64,000 nt of DNA, from assembly GCA_046262295.1 (NCBI GenBank), contig JBHENC010000002.1, forward strand, positions 62,001-126,000, in the 5' to 3' direction. The notes beneath the pieces were generated by a model. The model worked only from the letters and a program-made list of their open reading frames with translations. It was not told where the DNA came from and ran no database searches. A program made the translations under genes and the position numbers. The DNA comes from JBHENC01 sp046262295 (GTDB lineage: Bacteria > Acidobacteriota > Blastocatellia > Pyrinomonadales > Pyrinomonadaceae). Of this stretch, positions 34,701-41,445 are shown piece after piece; the stretch's first letter is position 1; every line of letters starts with the position of its first letter.

Positions 34701-36376
34701 TGGCATCGCTCGTTGACCGCAACGTGCCGACGCAAGTGCGCGGCGATGCCGGACGGCTCCGGCAGGTGCTCGTCAATCTCGTCAGCAACGCGGTGAAGTT
34801 TACGGAAGCGGGCGAAGTCACCGTTTGCGCTAAGAAAGAGAGCGAGACGGATACTCATGTCACCATTCGTTATGCGGTGAGCGATACCGGCATCGGCATC
34901 TCGCCGGAAGCGCAGCAGCGGTTGTTTCAGGCCTTCGTGCAAGCCGACGGCTCGACGACGCGCAAGTATGGCGGGACAGGTTTAGGTCTTGCCATCTCCA
35001 AACAACTCGTCGAACTGATGGGCGGCGAGATCGGCGTTGAAAGCGAAATCGGACGAGGCTCGACCTTCTGGTTCACCGCTCGATTGGAGAAACCATCGGA
35101 TGAGATTCAAGCTGCAACGCCGCAGCCGCTTGACGACTTGCATGGCTTGCGTGTGCTCGTGGTAGACGACAACGCGATGAACCGGCAGATTCTAATTCAT
35201 CAAACGACTTCGTGGGGCATGATTGCCGTCGAAGCCGGAAGCGGCGTGGAGGCTCTGGAATCCCTCCGCGCGGCGAGTGCCAAGGGCGAACCTTTCGATG
35301 TTGCGCTGTTGGATTTCCAAATGCCCGGCATGGACGGATTCGAGTTGACGCGCTTAATCAAAACAGATGCGGAGATTGCCAGCGTGCGGCTCGTTTTGAT
35401 GCCTTCTTTCGGCAATCGCGGCGACGGACAACTCGCACGTAAAATGGGAATCGCAGCCTATCTGATGAAGCCCGTCCGCCAGTCGCAACTATTCGATTGC
35501 CTTACGACCGTCATGGCCGAAACCGGAGCCGATGCGCCGAAAACGCCGCAAGCGAGCCGACTCGTCACACGCCACTCTTTGAAAGAAACCATGAATACCT
35601 CGCGCACGCGCATCCTGATCGCCGAAGATAATCTGGTCAATCAGAAGGTAGCAATCCGGCAGGTGGCAAAGCTCGGCTACACGGCGGATATTGTTGGAAA
35701 CGGACAGGAGGCGCTCGAAGCATTAACGGCGATTCCATATCACATTGTCTTAATGGACTGCCAGATGCCGTTGATGGATGGATTTGAAGCGACGCGGGAA
35801 ATTCGGCGGCGCGAAGGCGAAAGCAAACACACCGTTATTATTGCGATGACGGCGAACGCGCTGGAAGGCGACCGCGATAAATGCCTCGCCGCCGGAATGG
35901 ACGATTATTTGAGCAAGCCGGTCAAGGTTGAAGAACTACAACAAACGCTGGAGCGCTGGCAAAACTCATTCGCCATTGACGCGACGACGGATAGCGTAGA
36001 GCATAATTCGACAATGGAACACAACTCGCCTCCGGTTGATATGGAACGCCTGCTTGATGTTGCGAACGGCGATGAAGAACTTTTGCGGGAACTAATTGAG
36101 CTTTCGCTGCAACAGGTCTCCGATGATGTCGTGAAACTTAGAACTGCCATCGAAGCGGAGGCGGCGGACGATGTGAATCGTCTCGCTCATACGAATGTCG
36201 GCGGGTGCGCCACCTGCGGCATGGACGCGCTCTCTGCGCTGATGCGCAAGCTTGAAGAGATGGGGCAGGCCAATCAACTGGCGGGCGCAGCGGCTGTGGT
36301 CGCCGAAGTTGAACGAGAATTTGAGCGCACCAAAACATTTCTCCGGGATTCGTTGAAGTTAGAGGTGAATGCATGA
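31730..36376 (+). CDS. Large hybrid sensor histidine kinase with His-rich membrane sensor, four PAS, GAF, two receivers and HPt
   Basis: This 1548-residue protein starts with a membrane sensor (about 33-195) of five or six helices. It contains HIHIWASIFLGGAINLFPV and IETHFHVFGSLAFLAFYRDW, with paired His residues at the membrane. Then come PAS domains at about 215-340, 340-460, 465-590 and 765-890, and a GAF domain at about 595-755. Phosphoacceptor His903 sits in FLANMSHEIRTPMNG, followed by the ATPase core (GGTGLGLAISKQL). Receiver 1 has Asp1195 in LLDFQMPGMDG, receiver 2 has Asp1343, and an HPt domain has His1487 in LAHTNVGGCATCG. The chain allows a full phosphorelay. It overlaps the RedB-like gene by 20 nt and the response-regulator stump by ATGA. 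Confidence 0.92.
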   Translation: MHQVATNPDAFLSVEGRAKDLFSEHRQSIYERTDRMFAVLMVVQWVAGIVAALLISPRTWIGSESQTHIHIWASIFLGGAINLFPVALALTRPGKPSTRYCIAIGQMLMGALLIHLSGGRIETHFHVFGSLAFLAFYRDWRVLLPATLVVVVDHFVRGVFFPQSVYGVLTASTWRVVEHAGWVVFIDIFLVISCLRATREMQAIAGRTAALEISEERFRNLVETLPFVVYEVEPQPPYTPIYISSKIESFGYPLADWFNQPDLWTRIIHPGDREWVLQATEERMLQTRENEYEYRITCGDGKTRWIYDKGRFIFDKENNPIRWQGIMLDITERKRTEDELGQSQKWLAAMFEASQDGILVEESEHIVFVNQRFLQMYGYTDSREVIGKHPSHFLTPEDNARMMEYGRKRARGETVPTVYEFNGVSIDGTTIELEASISTFTSNGKLYIVTAQKDITERKQAEEILRNSEEQHRLLFESNPQPAYVYDIETFEFLAVNEAAVRHYGYSREEFLTVVTMKDIRPVEDIPFFLERVSKISPHRNIILAPSRHQKKDGTVINVEITSQVLEFDGRSAEIVLVNDVTERKRAETERQVSAEIIQSVVTTTNLDELFKVAHQSISKLLYAENFFIALHNPTTDLIHFEYWVDEVDPVPSPSPIGKGFTSYVLHTGQPFLITEEIRDRMYERGEVEHSGTNCASWLGVPLRTPSRTIGVLAVQYYEKENAYNQRDLELLASVGDQLALAIERKQTEIELQTREAQLIEAQQIAHLGNWEWDIAANKVTWSDEEYRIFGLEPQEFVATYEAYLNCVHPDDRESVADIIGKAMQDKKYPDFDHRIIRPDGEVRVIHASGKITLDESGNPTKMLGTIQDITERKRIEEELEKTRDAALESTRLKSEFLANMSHEIRTPMNGVMGMTGLLLDSDLTDEQRDFTETIRSSSESLLTVINDILDFSKIEAGKLHFERLDFDVRGGIESTVELLAERAQAKNIELASLVDRNVPTQVRGDAGRLRQVLVNLVSNAVKFTEAGEVTVCAKKESETDTHVTIRYAVSDTGIGISPEAQQRLFQAFVQADGSTTRKYGGTGLGLAISKQLVELMGGEIGVESEIGRGSTFWFTARLEKPSDEIQAATPQPLDDLHGLRVLVVDDNAMNRQILIHQTTSWGMIAVEAGSGVEALESLRAASAKGEPFDVALLDFQMPGMDGFELTRLIKTDAEIASVRLVLMPSFGNRGDGQLARKMGIAAYLMKPVRQSQLFDCLTTVMAETGADAPKTPQASRLVTRHSLKETMNTSRTRILIAEDNLVNQKVAIRQVAKLGYTADIVGNGQEALEALTAIPYHIVLMDCQMPLMDGFEATREIRRREGESKHTVIIAMTANALEGDRDKCLAAGMDDYLSKPVKVEELQQTLERWQNSFAIDATTDSVEHNSTMEHNSPPVDMERLLDVANGDEELLRELIELSLQQVSDDVVKLRTAIEAEAADDVNRLAHTNVGGCATCGMDALSALMRKLEEMGQANQLAGAAAVVAEVEREFERTKTFLRDSLKLEVNA

Positions 36377-36435
36377 AGAAGATCGTCGTTGTCGAAGATA
36401 GTCAAGCTCTTCGTTTTCTCAGGCATCTCTTTTAG
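36373..36435 (+). pseudogene. Truncated response regulator (20-residue stump), overlapping the hybrid kinase
   Basis: ATG 36373 overlaps the kinase stop in an ATGA pattern, as expected for a coupled response-regulator gene. The 20-residue product is the start of a receiver domain: MKKIVVVEDSQALRFLRHLF, then stop. The first 17 residues fit the beta-1 and acidic-pocket signature (VVVED). After about 36423 similarity ends and the DNA becomes a DUF433 fragment in the opposite direction. The rest of the receiver and any output domain is missing, so this is a remnant of a deleted partner gene. Confidence 0.75.
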
Positions 36436-36549
36436 TATTCCTTCCGCGCGCCAGCCTGCGGCGAACCGGTCAATCACATCAATGACGCGCATACGCATTC
36501 CACGAATGCACGGACGCCCGCCGCACTGCTCTAAATCAATGATGATTTT
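36423..36549 (-). pseudogene. DUF433 fragment (antitoxin-like remnant) abutting the receiver stump
   Basis: On the minus strand the frame reads IIIDLEQCGGRPCIRGMRM and then RVIDVIDRFAAGWRAEGILKEMP, matching the N-terminal two-thirds of DUF433 (G(k/r)PcIrGtRi.V.di...la.G....eIl.eyP). There is no start codon before it except internal ATGs, and after the P the frame runs into the antisense of the receiver stump. DUF433 proteins are usually paired with a DUF5615 PIN-like toxin, which is absent here. It lies between the kinase gene and purF, ending at the purF stop. It looks like a deletion scar. Confidence 0.65.
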
Positions 36550-36550
36550 A

Positions 36551-37987
36551 TTAAGCGTCTCCCGACGGCACGGGTTCGCGTTCGCGTGCGAACATGGTTT
36601 CGGCAGCGCGCGTGATGGCGGTCGGATAACGCCCCGTCCAGCAGGCGACGCACGATGCGTCCGTGCGTATGCCGGTGGCTTCGAGCATTCCTTCGAGCGA
36701 GAGATAGCCTAGTGAATCCGCTTCGATGAAGCGGCGAATCTCTTCCGTGCTCATATTTGCGCCGATGAGGTCGGATTTGTTCGGTGTGTCCACCCCGTAG
36801 TAACACGGACTCAAGGTCGGCGGGCAACTGATTCTCAGATGGACTTCGCGCGCTCCGGCTTCTCTGACCATGCGGACGATTTTCTTTGACGTTGTGCCGC
36901 GCACAATCGAATCGTCAATCAACACAACGCTGCGGCCTTCGATGAGGTCGCGCACCGGATTGAGTTTGATGCGGACGCCGAAGCTGCGTATGGACTGCTT
37001 GGGTTCGATGAAAGTGCGCCCGACGTAGTGGTTACGCACGAGTCCCTGACGATAGTTGATGCCGGACTGCGCGGCATAGCCAATGGCCGCCGCCACACCT
37101 GAATCGGGCACGGGCACGACGATGTCTGCGTTCGCCGGATGCTCAAGGGCGAGACGCTTGCCCATCTTGTGGCGCGATTCGTTGACGGAGCGCCCGAAGA
37201 TTTTAGAGTCAGGGCGCGCGAAATAGACGTGCTCGAAGATGCACATCGAATGGGGTCGGGCGGGAAGTTGATGGAATGAATGAAGGCCGTTTGCATCAAT
37301 CACGATTATCTCGCCGGGTTCGACATCGCGCACATAGCGCGCGTCAATCAAATCGAAGGCGCACGTCTCAGATGCAATGACCCACGCATCACCGAGTCGT
37401 CCGACGGCCAGCGGGCGAAAGCCGCGCGGATCGCGCACTGCAATCAGGGCGTCGGGCGTCAGGAATAGCATTGAGAACGCGCCTTCGGTTTCGCACAGCA
37501 CTTCGGAGATGGCTTCCGTTATCGAAGCAGCATTTGAACGCGCGACGCCGTGCAGGATAACTTCCGTGTCGGAGGTTGAAGAAAAGATCGCGCCCGCGCG
37601 TTCCAGCTTTTTGCGTTCCTCGCTGGCGAACGGCAAATTGCCGTTATGACAGACAGCGATTTGCCCGTGCTGGCAGGCGACGAGAAAAGGCTGTGCTTCG
37701 CGCACCGAGACTTCGCCGGAAGTCGAATACCGCACGTGGCCGATGGCCGCCGCTCCCGGCAGATAATCGAGCGCCGTTTGATCGAACACATCCGAGACGA
37801 GTCCCATCGCGCGATGCGAACGCAGCTCTCCGCCGTCGCTCGAAACGATGCCGCAGGATTCCTGTCCTCTGTGTTGCAGCGCATAGAGCCCGAGATAAGT
37901 CAGACGCGCGCTCTCGGCATGGCCGAAGACGCCGAAGACGCCGCACTCGTCACGAAATTTATCGGTCAGGGAATCGTTCAATGGCAT
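36551..37987 (-). CDS. purF: Amidophosphoribosyltransferase
   Basis: This 478-residue enzyme commits PRPP to purine synthesis using glutamine. The mature N-terminus follows a 14-residue propeptide ending before Cys15 (DECGVFGVFG), the glutaminase nucleophile; propeptide cleavage is known in Bacillus PurF. The PRPP-binding motif VVLIDDSIVRGTT (about 348-360) is intact. Cysteines at CIFEHVYF, ISCPP, SCVAC match the positions that bind the [4Fe-4S] cluster in the Bacillus-type enzyme, so this is the oxygen-sensitive cluster-bearing class. Length is normal for this class. It is not in an operon with purM/purN. Confidence 0.97.
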   Translation of the reverse strand: MPLNDSLTDKFRDECGVFGVFGHAESARLTYLGLYALQHRGQESCGIVSSDGGELRSHRAMGLVSDVFDQTALDYLPGAAAIGHVRYSTSGEVSVREAQPFLVACQHGQIAVCHNGNLPFASEERKKLERAGAIFSSTSDTEVILHGVARSNAASITEAISEVLCETEGAFSMLFLTPDALIAVRDPRGFRPLAVGRLGDAWVIASETCAFDLIDARYVRDVEPGEIIVIDANGLHSFHQLPARPHSMCIFEHVYFARPDSKIFGRSVNESRHKMGKRLALEHPANADIVVPVPDSGVAAAIGYAAQSGINYRQGLVRNHYVGRTFIEPKQSIRSFGVRIKLNPVRDLIEGRSVVLIDDSIVRGTTSKKIVRMVREAGAREVHLRISCPPTLSPCYYGVDTPNKSDLIGANMSTEEIRRFIEADSLGYLSLEGMLEATGIRTDASCVACWTGRYPTAITRAAETMFAREREPVPSGDA

Positions 37988-38253
37988 TGCTTTAACTTAA
38001 ATTTAACGGTGGCTTTTCGCCGCGTGGTCGTTAACGGGTTTTGCTGCTTTTGAGCTTAGTAAACAATCGCCCGCGCCGCAAGCGAAGACGGTCAAAAGCG
38101 GGACAGGTTAAAGCGAGTGCGCGAGTTGAAAGATGAACGAACGCTTTGCCCTGTGCCACCTTCTGGCCGGAGGGCTTTGCGATGCGTCCTTTCATAAATG
38201 GGCGCGGCTTCGTTATGATGTCTAAAATTCGTAAAAGAGTAAGGACATTAAAA

Positions 38254-38511
38254 ATGGACAAAATCGAAGTTTACGGCGCGGGCTGGTGCGGCGACACCAA
38301 GCGCACGCTCAAGCAACTGGACACGCTCGGCGTGGAATACAAATACATAGACGTCGAACAGGACGCGCAGGCTTCCCAGTGGGTGAAGGATCAAAACAAC
38401 GGCAAAGAACGCAAGCCGACAGTCAAACTAGGCGACCAAATTCTCTCCGTGCCGACGGACGAGGACTTGGAAGCGGCGTTACGTAGCAAAGGGCTGGTCA
38501 GTCAACCTTAA
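38254..38511 (+). CDS. Glutaredoxin-like protein
   Basis: This 85-residue protein starts at ATG 38254 (AAGGA about 11 nt upstream). It is a single glutaredoxin/NrdH-type thioredoxin fold: MDKIEVYGAGWCGDTKRTLKQLDTLGVEYKYIDVEQD at the N-terminus, KPTVKLGDQILSVPTDEDLEAAL at the C-terminus with the cis-Pro loop. The active site has one Cys (WCGDT, Cys12) instead of CxxC, so it is a monothiol-type protein. Monothiol glutaredoxins reduce glutathione mixed disulfides or carry Fe-S clusters; the partner is unknown. First gene of the plus-strand run. Confidence 0.85.
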   Translation: MDKIEVYGAGWCGDTKRTLKQLDTLGVEYKYIDVEQDAQASQWVKDQNNGKERKPTVKLGDQILSVPTDEDLEAALRSKGLVSQP

Positions 38512-38571
38512 TAAATTAATCCTTATTGTCAAACGGGAACGAAGCCGCGTTTGCGTTGATTAATATAAAAA

Positions 38572-39099
38572 GTGAGCACGCGAAGCTTTACTTCAAACTT
38601 AATCATCAACTGCCTGCGGGCGGCGCTGGTGCTGGCGCTGGTCGGCGCGGGCTGGGCGATTTATCGCACTTTGCCGCCCGGCGCGTCAATCGCAACGAAC
38701 GGTGCAGGCAGTCGCACGACGCTCGTTATATTCTTGCGCCGCCCGTTTGATGAAAGCGCCGAAACGCCTCTGAGTGTGCCGGTGGAACTTTATCCGGTTG
38801 ATGTCGCGGCGATGCGGCGCGAGTTTTTCGATCCCGATAATCGTCGCGCCGAACGTCGCACAGGGATGCGCTTCGACGATTTTCTGGCGCGCCGGATGGC
38901 GGGGCGGCCTCCCGTCGCCACGCGCTTTGACGAACACGGGCAAACGATGGTGACGATCGCTCCCGGCAAATGGTGGGTTCACGCGACGCTCACGGGCGCG
39001 CAAAATCTGGAATGGCGCGTGCCCGTCAACGTCTCCGGCCGCGAACAATCAATTGAACTCACGCCCGCCAACGCCTACGCCCGCACCGAGAGTTTTTGA
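38572..39099 (+). CDS. Hypothetical membrane-anchored protein (175 aa)
   Basis: Starts with GTG 38572. It has one N-terminal membrane helix at about 15-31 (CLRAALVLALVGAGWAIY), then a soluble domain likely outside the cytoplasm. The body has TLVIFLRRPFDESAETPLSVPVELYPVD (beta), a helix-rich charged part FFDPDNRRAERRTGMRFDDFLARRMAG, and WWVHATLTGAQNLEWRVPVNVSGREQSIELTP, which looks like a beta sandwich. I do not recognise a family. Codon use matches its neighbours. The stop is followed at once by a perfect 22-bp inverted repeat (C1). Confidence 0.65.
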   Translation: MSTRSFTSNLIINCLRAALVLALVGAGWAIYRTLPPGASIATNGAGSRTTLVIFLRRPFDESAETPLSVPVELYPVDVAAMRREFFDPDNRRAERRTGMRFDDFLARRMAGRPPVATRFDEHGQTMVTIAPGKWWVHATLTGAQNLEWRVPVNVSGREQSIELTPANAYARTESF

Positions 39100-39101
39100 A
39101 A

Positions 39102-39185
39102 AATAGTTTTTAGTTTCGAGTTTCAGCAAGATCAGTAACTTGAAAGTGTTTACTCAAAACTAAAAACTCGAAACTAAAAACTATT
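39102..39185 (+). repeat. Heptamer hairpin, family C (perfect 22-bp arms)
   Basis: Left arm 39102-39123 (AATAGTTTTTAGTTTCGAGTTT) is exactly complementary to 39164-39185. Right arm units are ACTAAAA, ACTCGAA, ACTAAAA and ACTATTC, with the array ending 3 nt before ATG 39189. The left arm starts 2 nt after the stop of the previous gene. The loop is about 40 nt. There is no room for a promoter or Shine-Dalgarno outside the repeat. Confidence 0.85.
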
Positions 39186-39188
39186 CCC

Positions 39189-40151
39189 ATGCTTGCATTG
39201 CGTTACGCAAATAAAGCTTTGAGTGTTGCAGACGTTGCGAAGCCGCGTGACGAAGGCGAGGCGATTGTGCGCGTCACTCTCTCCGGCATCTGCAATACGG
39301 ACGTGGAGATTGCGCTTGGCTATGCGGGCTTTCAAGGAACGCTCGGACATGAATTTGTCGGCGTGGTGGAAAGCGTGCCGCCGGATTTTCGGGACTTAAC
39401 GGGGCGGCGCGTCGTGGGCGAAATCAACGCCGGTTGCGAGCGGTGCGCTTTATGCGCGGTGGGCGATCCGCGCCATTGCCGGCAACGCACGGTGCTCGGT
39501 ATCGTTAATCGTGACGGGGCGCACGCCGAATTCCTGCGTCTGCCCGCCATCAATCTGTTGCCTGTGCCCGATGAGATTACAGATGAGCGAGCCGTGTTTA
39601 CCGAACCGCTGGCGGCGGCGATTGGCATTACGGAGCGCGTCGAGTTGACGACGGAAACAACTCTCGCGGTGATCGGCGACGGCAAACTCGGCCTGCTGTG
39701 CGCGCAGGCGATTCACGCTCTCACAGGCGCACGTGTGGCGCTCGTCGGAAAGCACGCGGAGAAGCTCGGCATCGCGGGGCGGCGCGGAATTGAAACCGTG
39801 CTGCTTGATGAAGCGAGCAAGCGGCCTCGCGCATTCGATGTAGTTGTCGAAGCGTCGGGCGCGGAAGAGGGGTTTGCGCTCGCGCTCGATCTGTTGCGTC
39901 CGCGCGGGACGTTGGTTTTGAAATCGACTTTTCATGGCACGACGAAAATGGATTCGGCGCGCATCGTGGTTGATGAAATCGCGGTCGTCGGCTCGCGTTG
40001 CGGACGCTTCGCTCCCGCGCTCGAACTGCTCAAAGGCGACGCCGTTGATGTCGAAAGTTTAATCAGCGAAGACTACGCCCTACGCGACGGCGTCCGCGCC
40101 ATGCGCCGCGCCACCGAAAAGGGTGTTATCAAAATACTGCTCAAACCATGA
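39189..40151 (+). CDS. Zinc-dependent MDR-type alcohol/polyol dehydrogenase
   Basis: This 320-residue medium-chain dehydrogenase has catalytic zinc ligands Cys35 (SGICNTDVE) and His54-Glu55 (GHEF). Four structural-zinc-type cysteines lie at 83, 86, 89 and 97 (AGCERCALCAVGDPRHC). The Rossmann part shows LAVIGDGKLGLLCAQ (about 158-172). Family members oxidise alcohols or polyols with NAD(P). It is shorter than typical ADHs (about 340-380) and lacks part of the C-terminal region. The specific substrate is unknown. Its ATG directly follows hairpin C1 with no Shine-Dalgarno. Confidence 0.9.
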   Translation: MLALRYANKALSVADVAKPRDEGEAIVRVTLSGICNTDVEIALGYAGFQGTLGHEFVGVVESVPPDFRDLTGRRVVGEINAGCERCALCAVGDPRHCRQRTVLGIVNRDGAHAEFLRLPAINLLPVPDEITDERAVFTEPLAAAIGITERVELTTETTLAVIGDGKLGLLCAQAIHALTGARVALVGKHAEKLGIAGRRGIETVLLDEASKRPRAFDVVVEASGAEEGFALALDLLRPRGTLVLKSTFHGTTKMDSARIVVDEIAVVGSRCGRFAPALELLKGDAVDVESLISEDYALRDGVRAMRRATEKGVIKILLKP

Positions 40152-40152
40152 A

Positions 40153-40237
40153 AGTCAGGAGTCATGAGTCTGGAGTGATGAGACAGAAAAACTTTGCTTT
40201 CGACTCCTGACTCCAGACTTCAGACTCGTGACTCTTT
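40153..40237 (+). repeat. Heptamer hairpin, family B (between ADH and EamA genes)
   Basis: Left arm units are AGTCAGG, AGTCATG, AGTCTGG, AGTGATG and AG from just after the ADH stop (40149-40151). Right arm units are ACTCCTG, ACTCCAG, ACTTCAG, ACTCGTG and ACTCTTT, ending at 40237, 3 nt (CCC) before ATG 40241. Same family as 27950-28116. The arms pair over most of their length with some offset mismatches. Confidence 0.8.
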
Positions 40238-40240
40238 CCC

Positions 40241-41248
40241 ATGCGCCTTAGAAAAAACTTAGCGGCTGACGGCGCGCTCGTGCTGACGACGCTCGTGTGG
40301 GGTTCGACCTTTGTGATGGCGAAGGACGTGCTGGAGCGTTGGCCGCCCGTCGCGTATCTGGCGTTTCGGTTTGCGTTGGCGGCATTGATCTTGCTGGCGT
40401 TATTTGGCAGGCGTTTGGCGCGGGCAGGGCGCGAGGAGTGGAAAGCGGGCGCGGCACTGGGGGTTCTGATCGGAGCCGGTTTTGCGTTTCAGACCGTCGG
40501 GCAAGTTTATACGACGCCCTCCAACTCCGCTTTCATCACGGGTCTGACAACGCCGCTTGTACCATTCATCGCCTTCCTCTTGCTGCGCGTGCGCCCGAAC
40601 TTTGAAAATCTGATCGGCGTCGTGCTGGCTTCTATCGGCGGCGTGCTGATTCTCGCGCCGAAGGATGCGAGCGTGAACGTCGGCGATCTGTTAACACTCG
40701 GCTGCACGGCGCTGTTCGCCACGCACATCACGCTGCTCAGCGTTTACTCGAAACGCTTCGACGCGCGACAGTTGACCGTTTTGCAGATTACGGTCGCGGC
40801 ATCTATTTTCGTTCTCATCTGGCTGTGCCTGCGCGCGAGTGTTCAGATTTTTCCGCAGGATGCCGTACCGCTCATTGTGCGACGCGAAACCGTGCCGCTC
40901 GTGTGGAGCGTGCGCGTCGTATGGCAGGAAATTTATCTGGCGATTGTCGCAACGGTCGGAACATTTCTGACGTGGACGTGGGCACAAGGGCGAATGTCTG
41001 CGACGCACGCCGCGATTATCTTTAGCCTCGAGCCGGTGTTTGCCACCTTAATCGCCGTCATAGTGCGCGGCTCGCAAGAGTGGGCGGGCGGACGCGCGAA
41101 CTGGGGCGCACTGTTGATTCTCGCGGGCGTCGTCGTGTCGGAATTGCGTTTGCGCCGGAAGCGCGAATCCGTCGCGGGCATAAATAATGCGGGGACGAAT
41201 GATCTTGATGATGAGGACATCCGCCTCGAAGCGCAGAATGTAGATTGA
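40241..41248 (+). CDS. EamA/DMT-family membrane transporter
   Basis: This 335-residue protein has about ten hydrophobic helices in two EamA-type halves: LVLTTLVWGSTFVMAKDVLERWPPVAYLAFRFALAAL at the start of the first and EIYLAIVATVGTFLTWTWAQGRMSATHAAIIFSLEPVFATLIA at the start of the second. The pattern GST-V-K and the duplicated half are typical of drug/metabolite exporters that move amino acids or other small solutes. The substrate is unknown. It belongs to the plus-strand run; its ATG follows hairpin B2 by 3 nt without a Shine-Dalgarno. Confidence 0.92.
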   Translation: MRLRKNLAADGALVLTTLVWGSTFVMAKDVLERWPPVAYLAFRFALAALILLALFGRRLARAGREEWKAGAALGVLIGAGFAFQTVGQVYTTPSNSAFITGLTTPLVPFIAFLLLRVRPNFENLIGVVLASIGGVLILAPKDASVNVGDLLTLGCTALFATHITLLSVYSKRFDARQLTVLQITVAASIFVLIWLCLRASVQIFPQDAVPLIVRRETVPLVWSVRVVWQEIYLAIVATVGTFLTWTWAQGRMSATHAAIIFSLEPVFATLIAVIVRGSQEWAGGRANWGALLILAGVVVSELRLRRKRESVAGINNAGTNDLDDEDIRLEAQNVD

Positions 41249-41445
41249 GCTTCGGGCAATGCCCTTTGAATATATTCGCGCGGGCTTTCCGGCACTCCGC
41301 TTTGCGGCGCGCTCTCTATTTCGTTATACTCAAGGCTTCTCGCTTCTACGACAGAAGTCTTATCCGGCGCTTAATCAATTCATTGTGAAACGATCTTTCG
41401 CGTCAGAGATGTCGGGCACGGTTCTCAATAGGCGGTACAAAAGTT

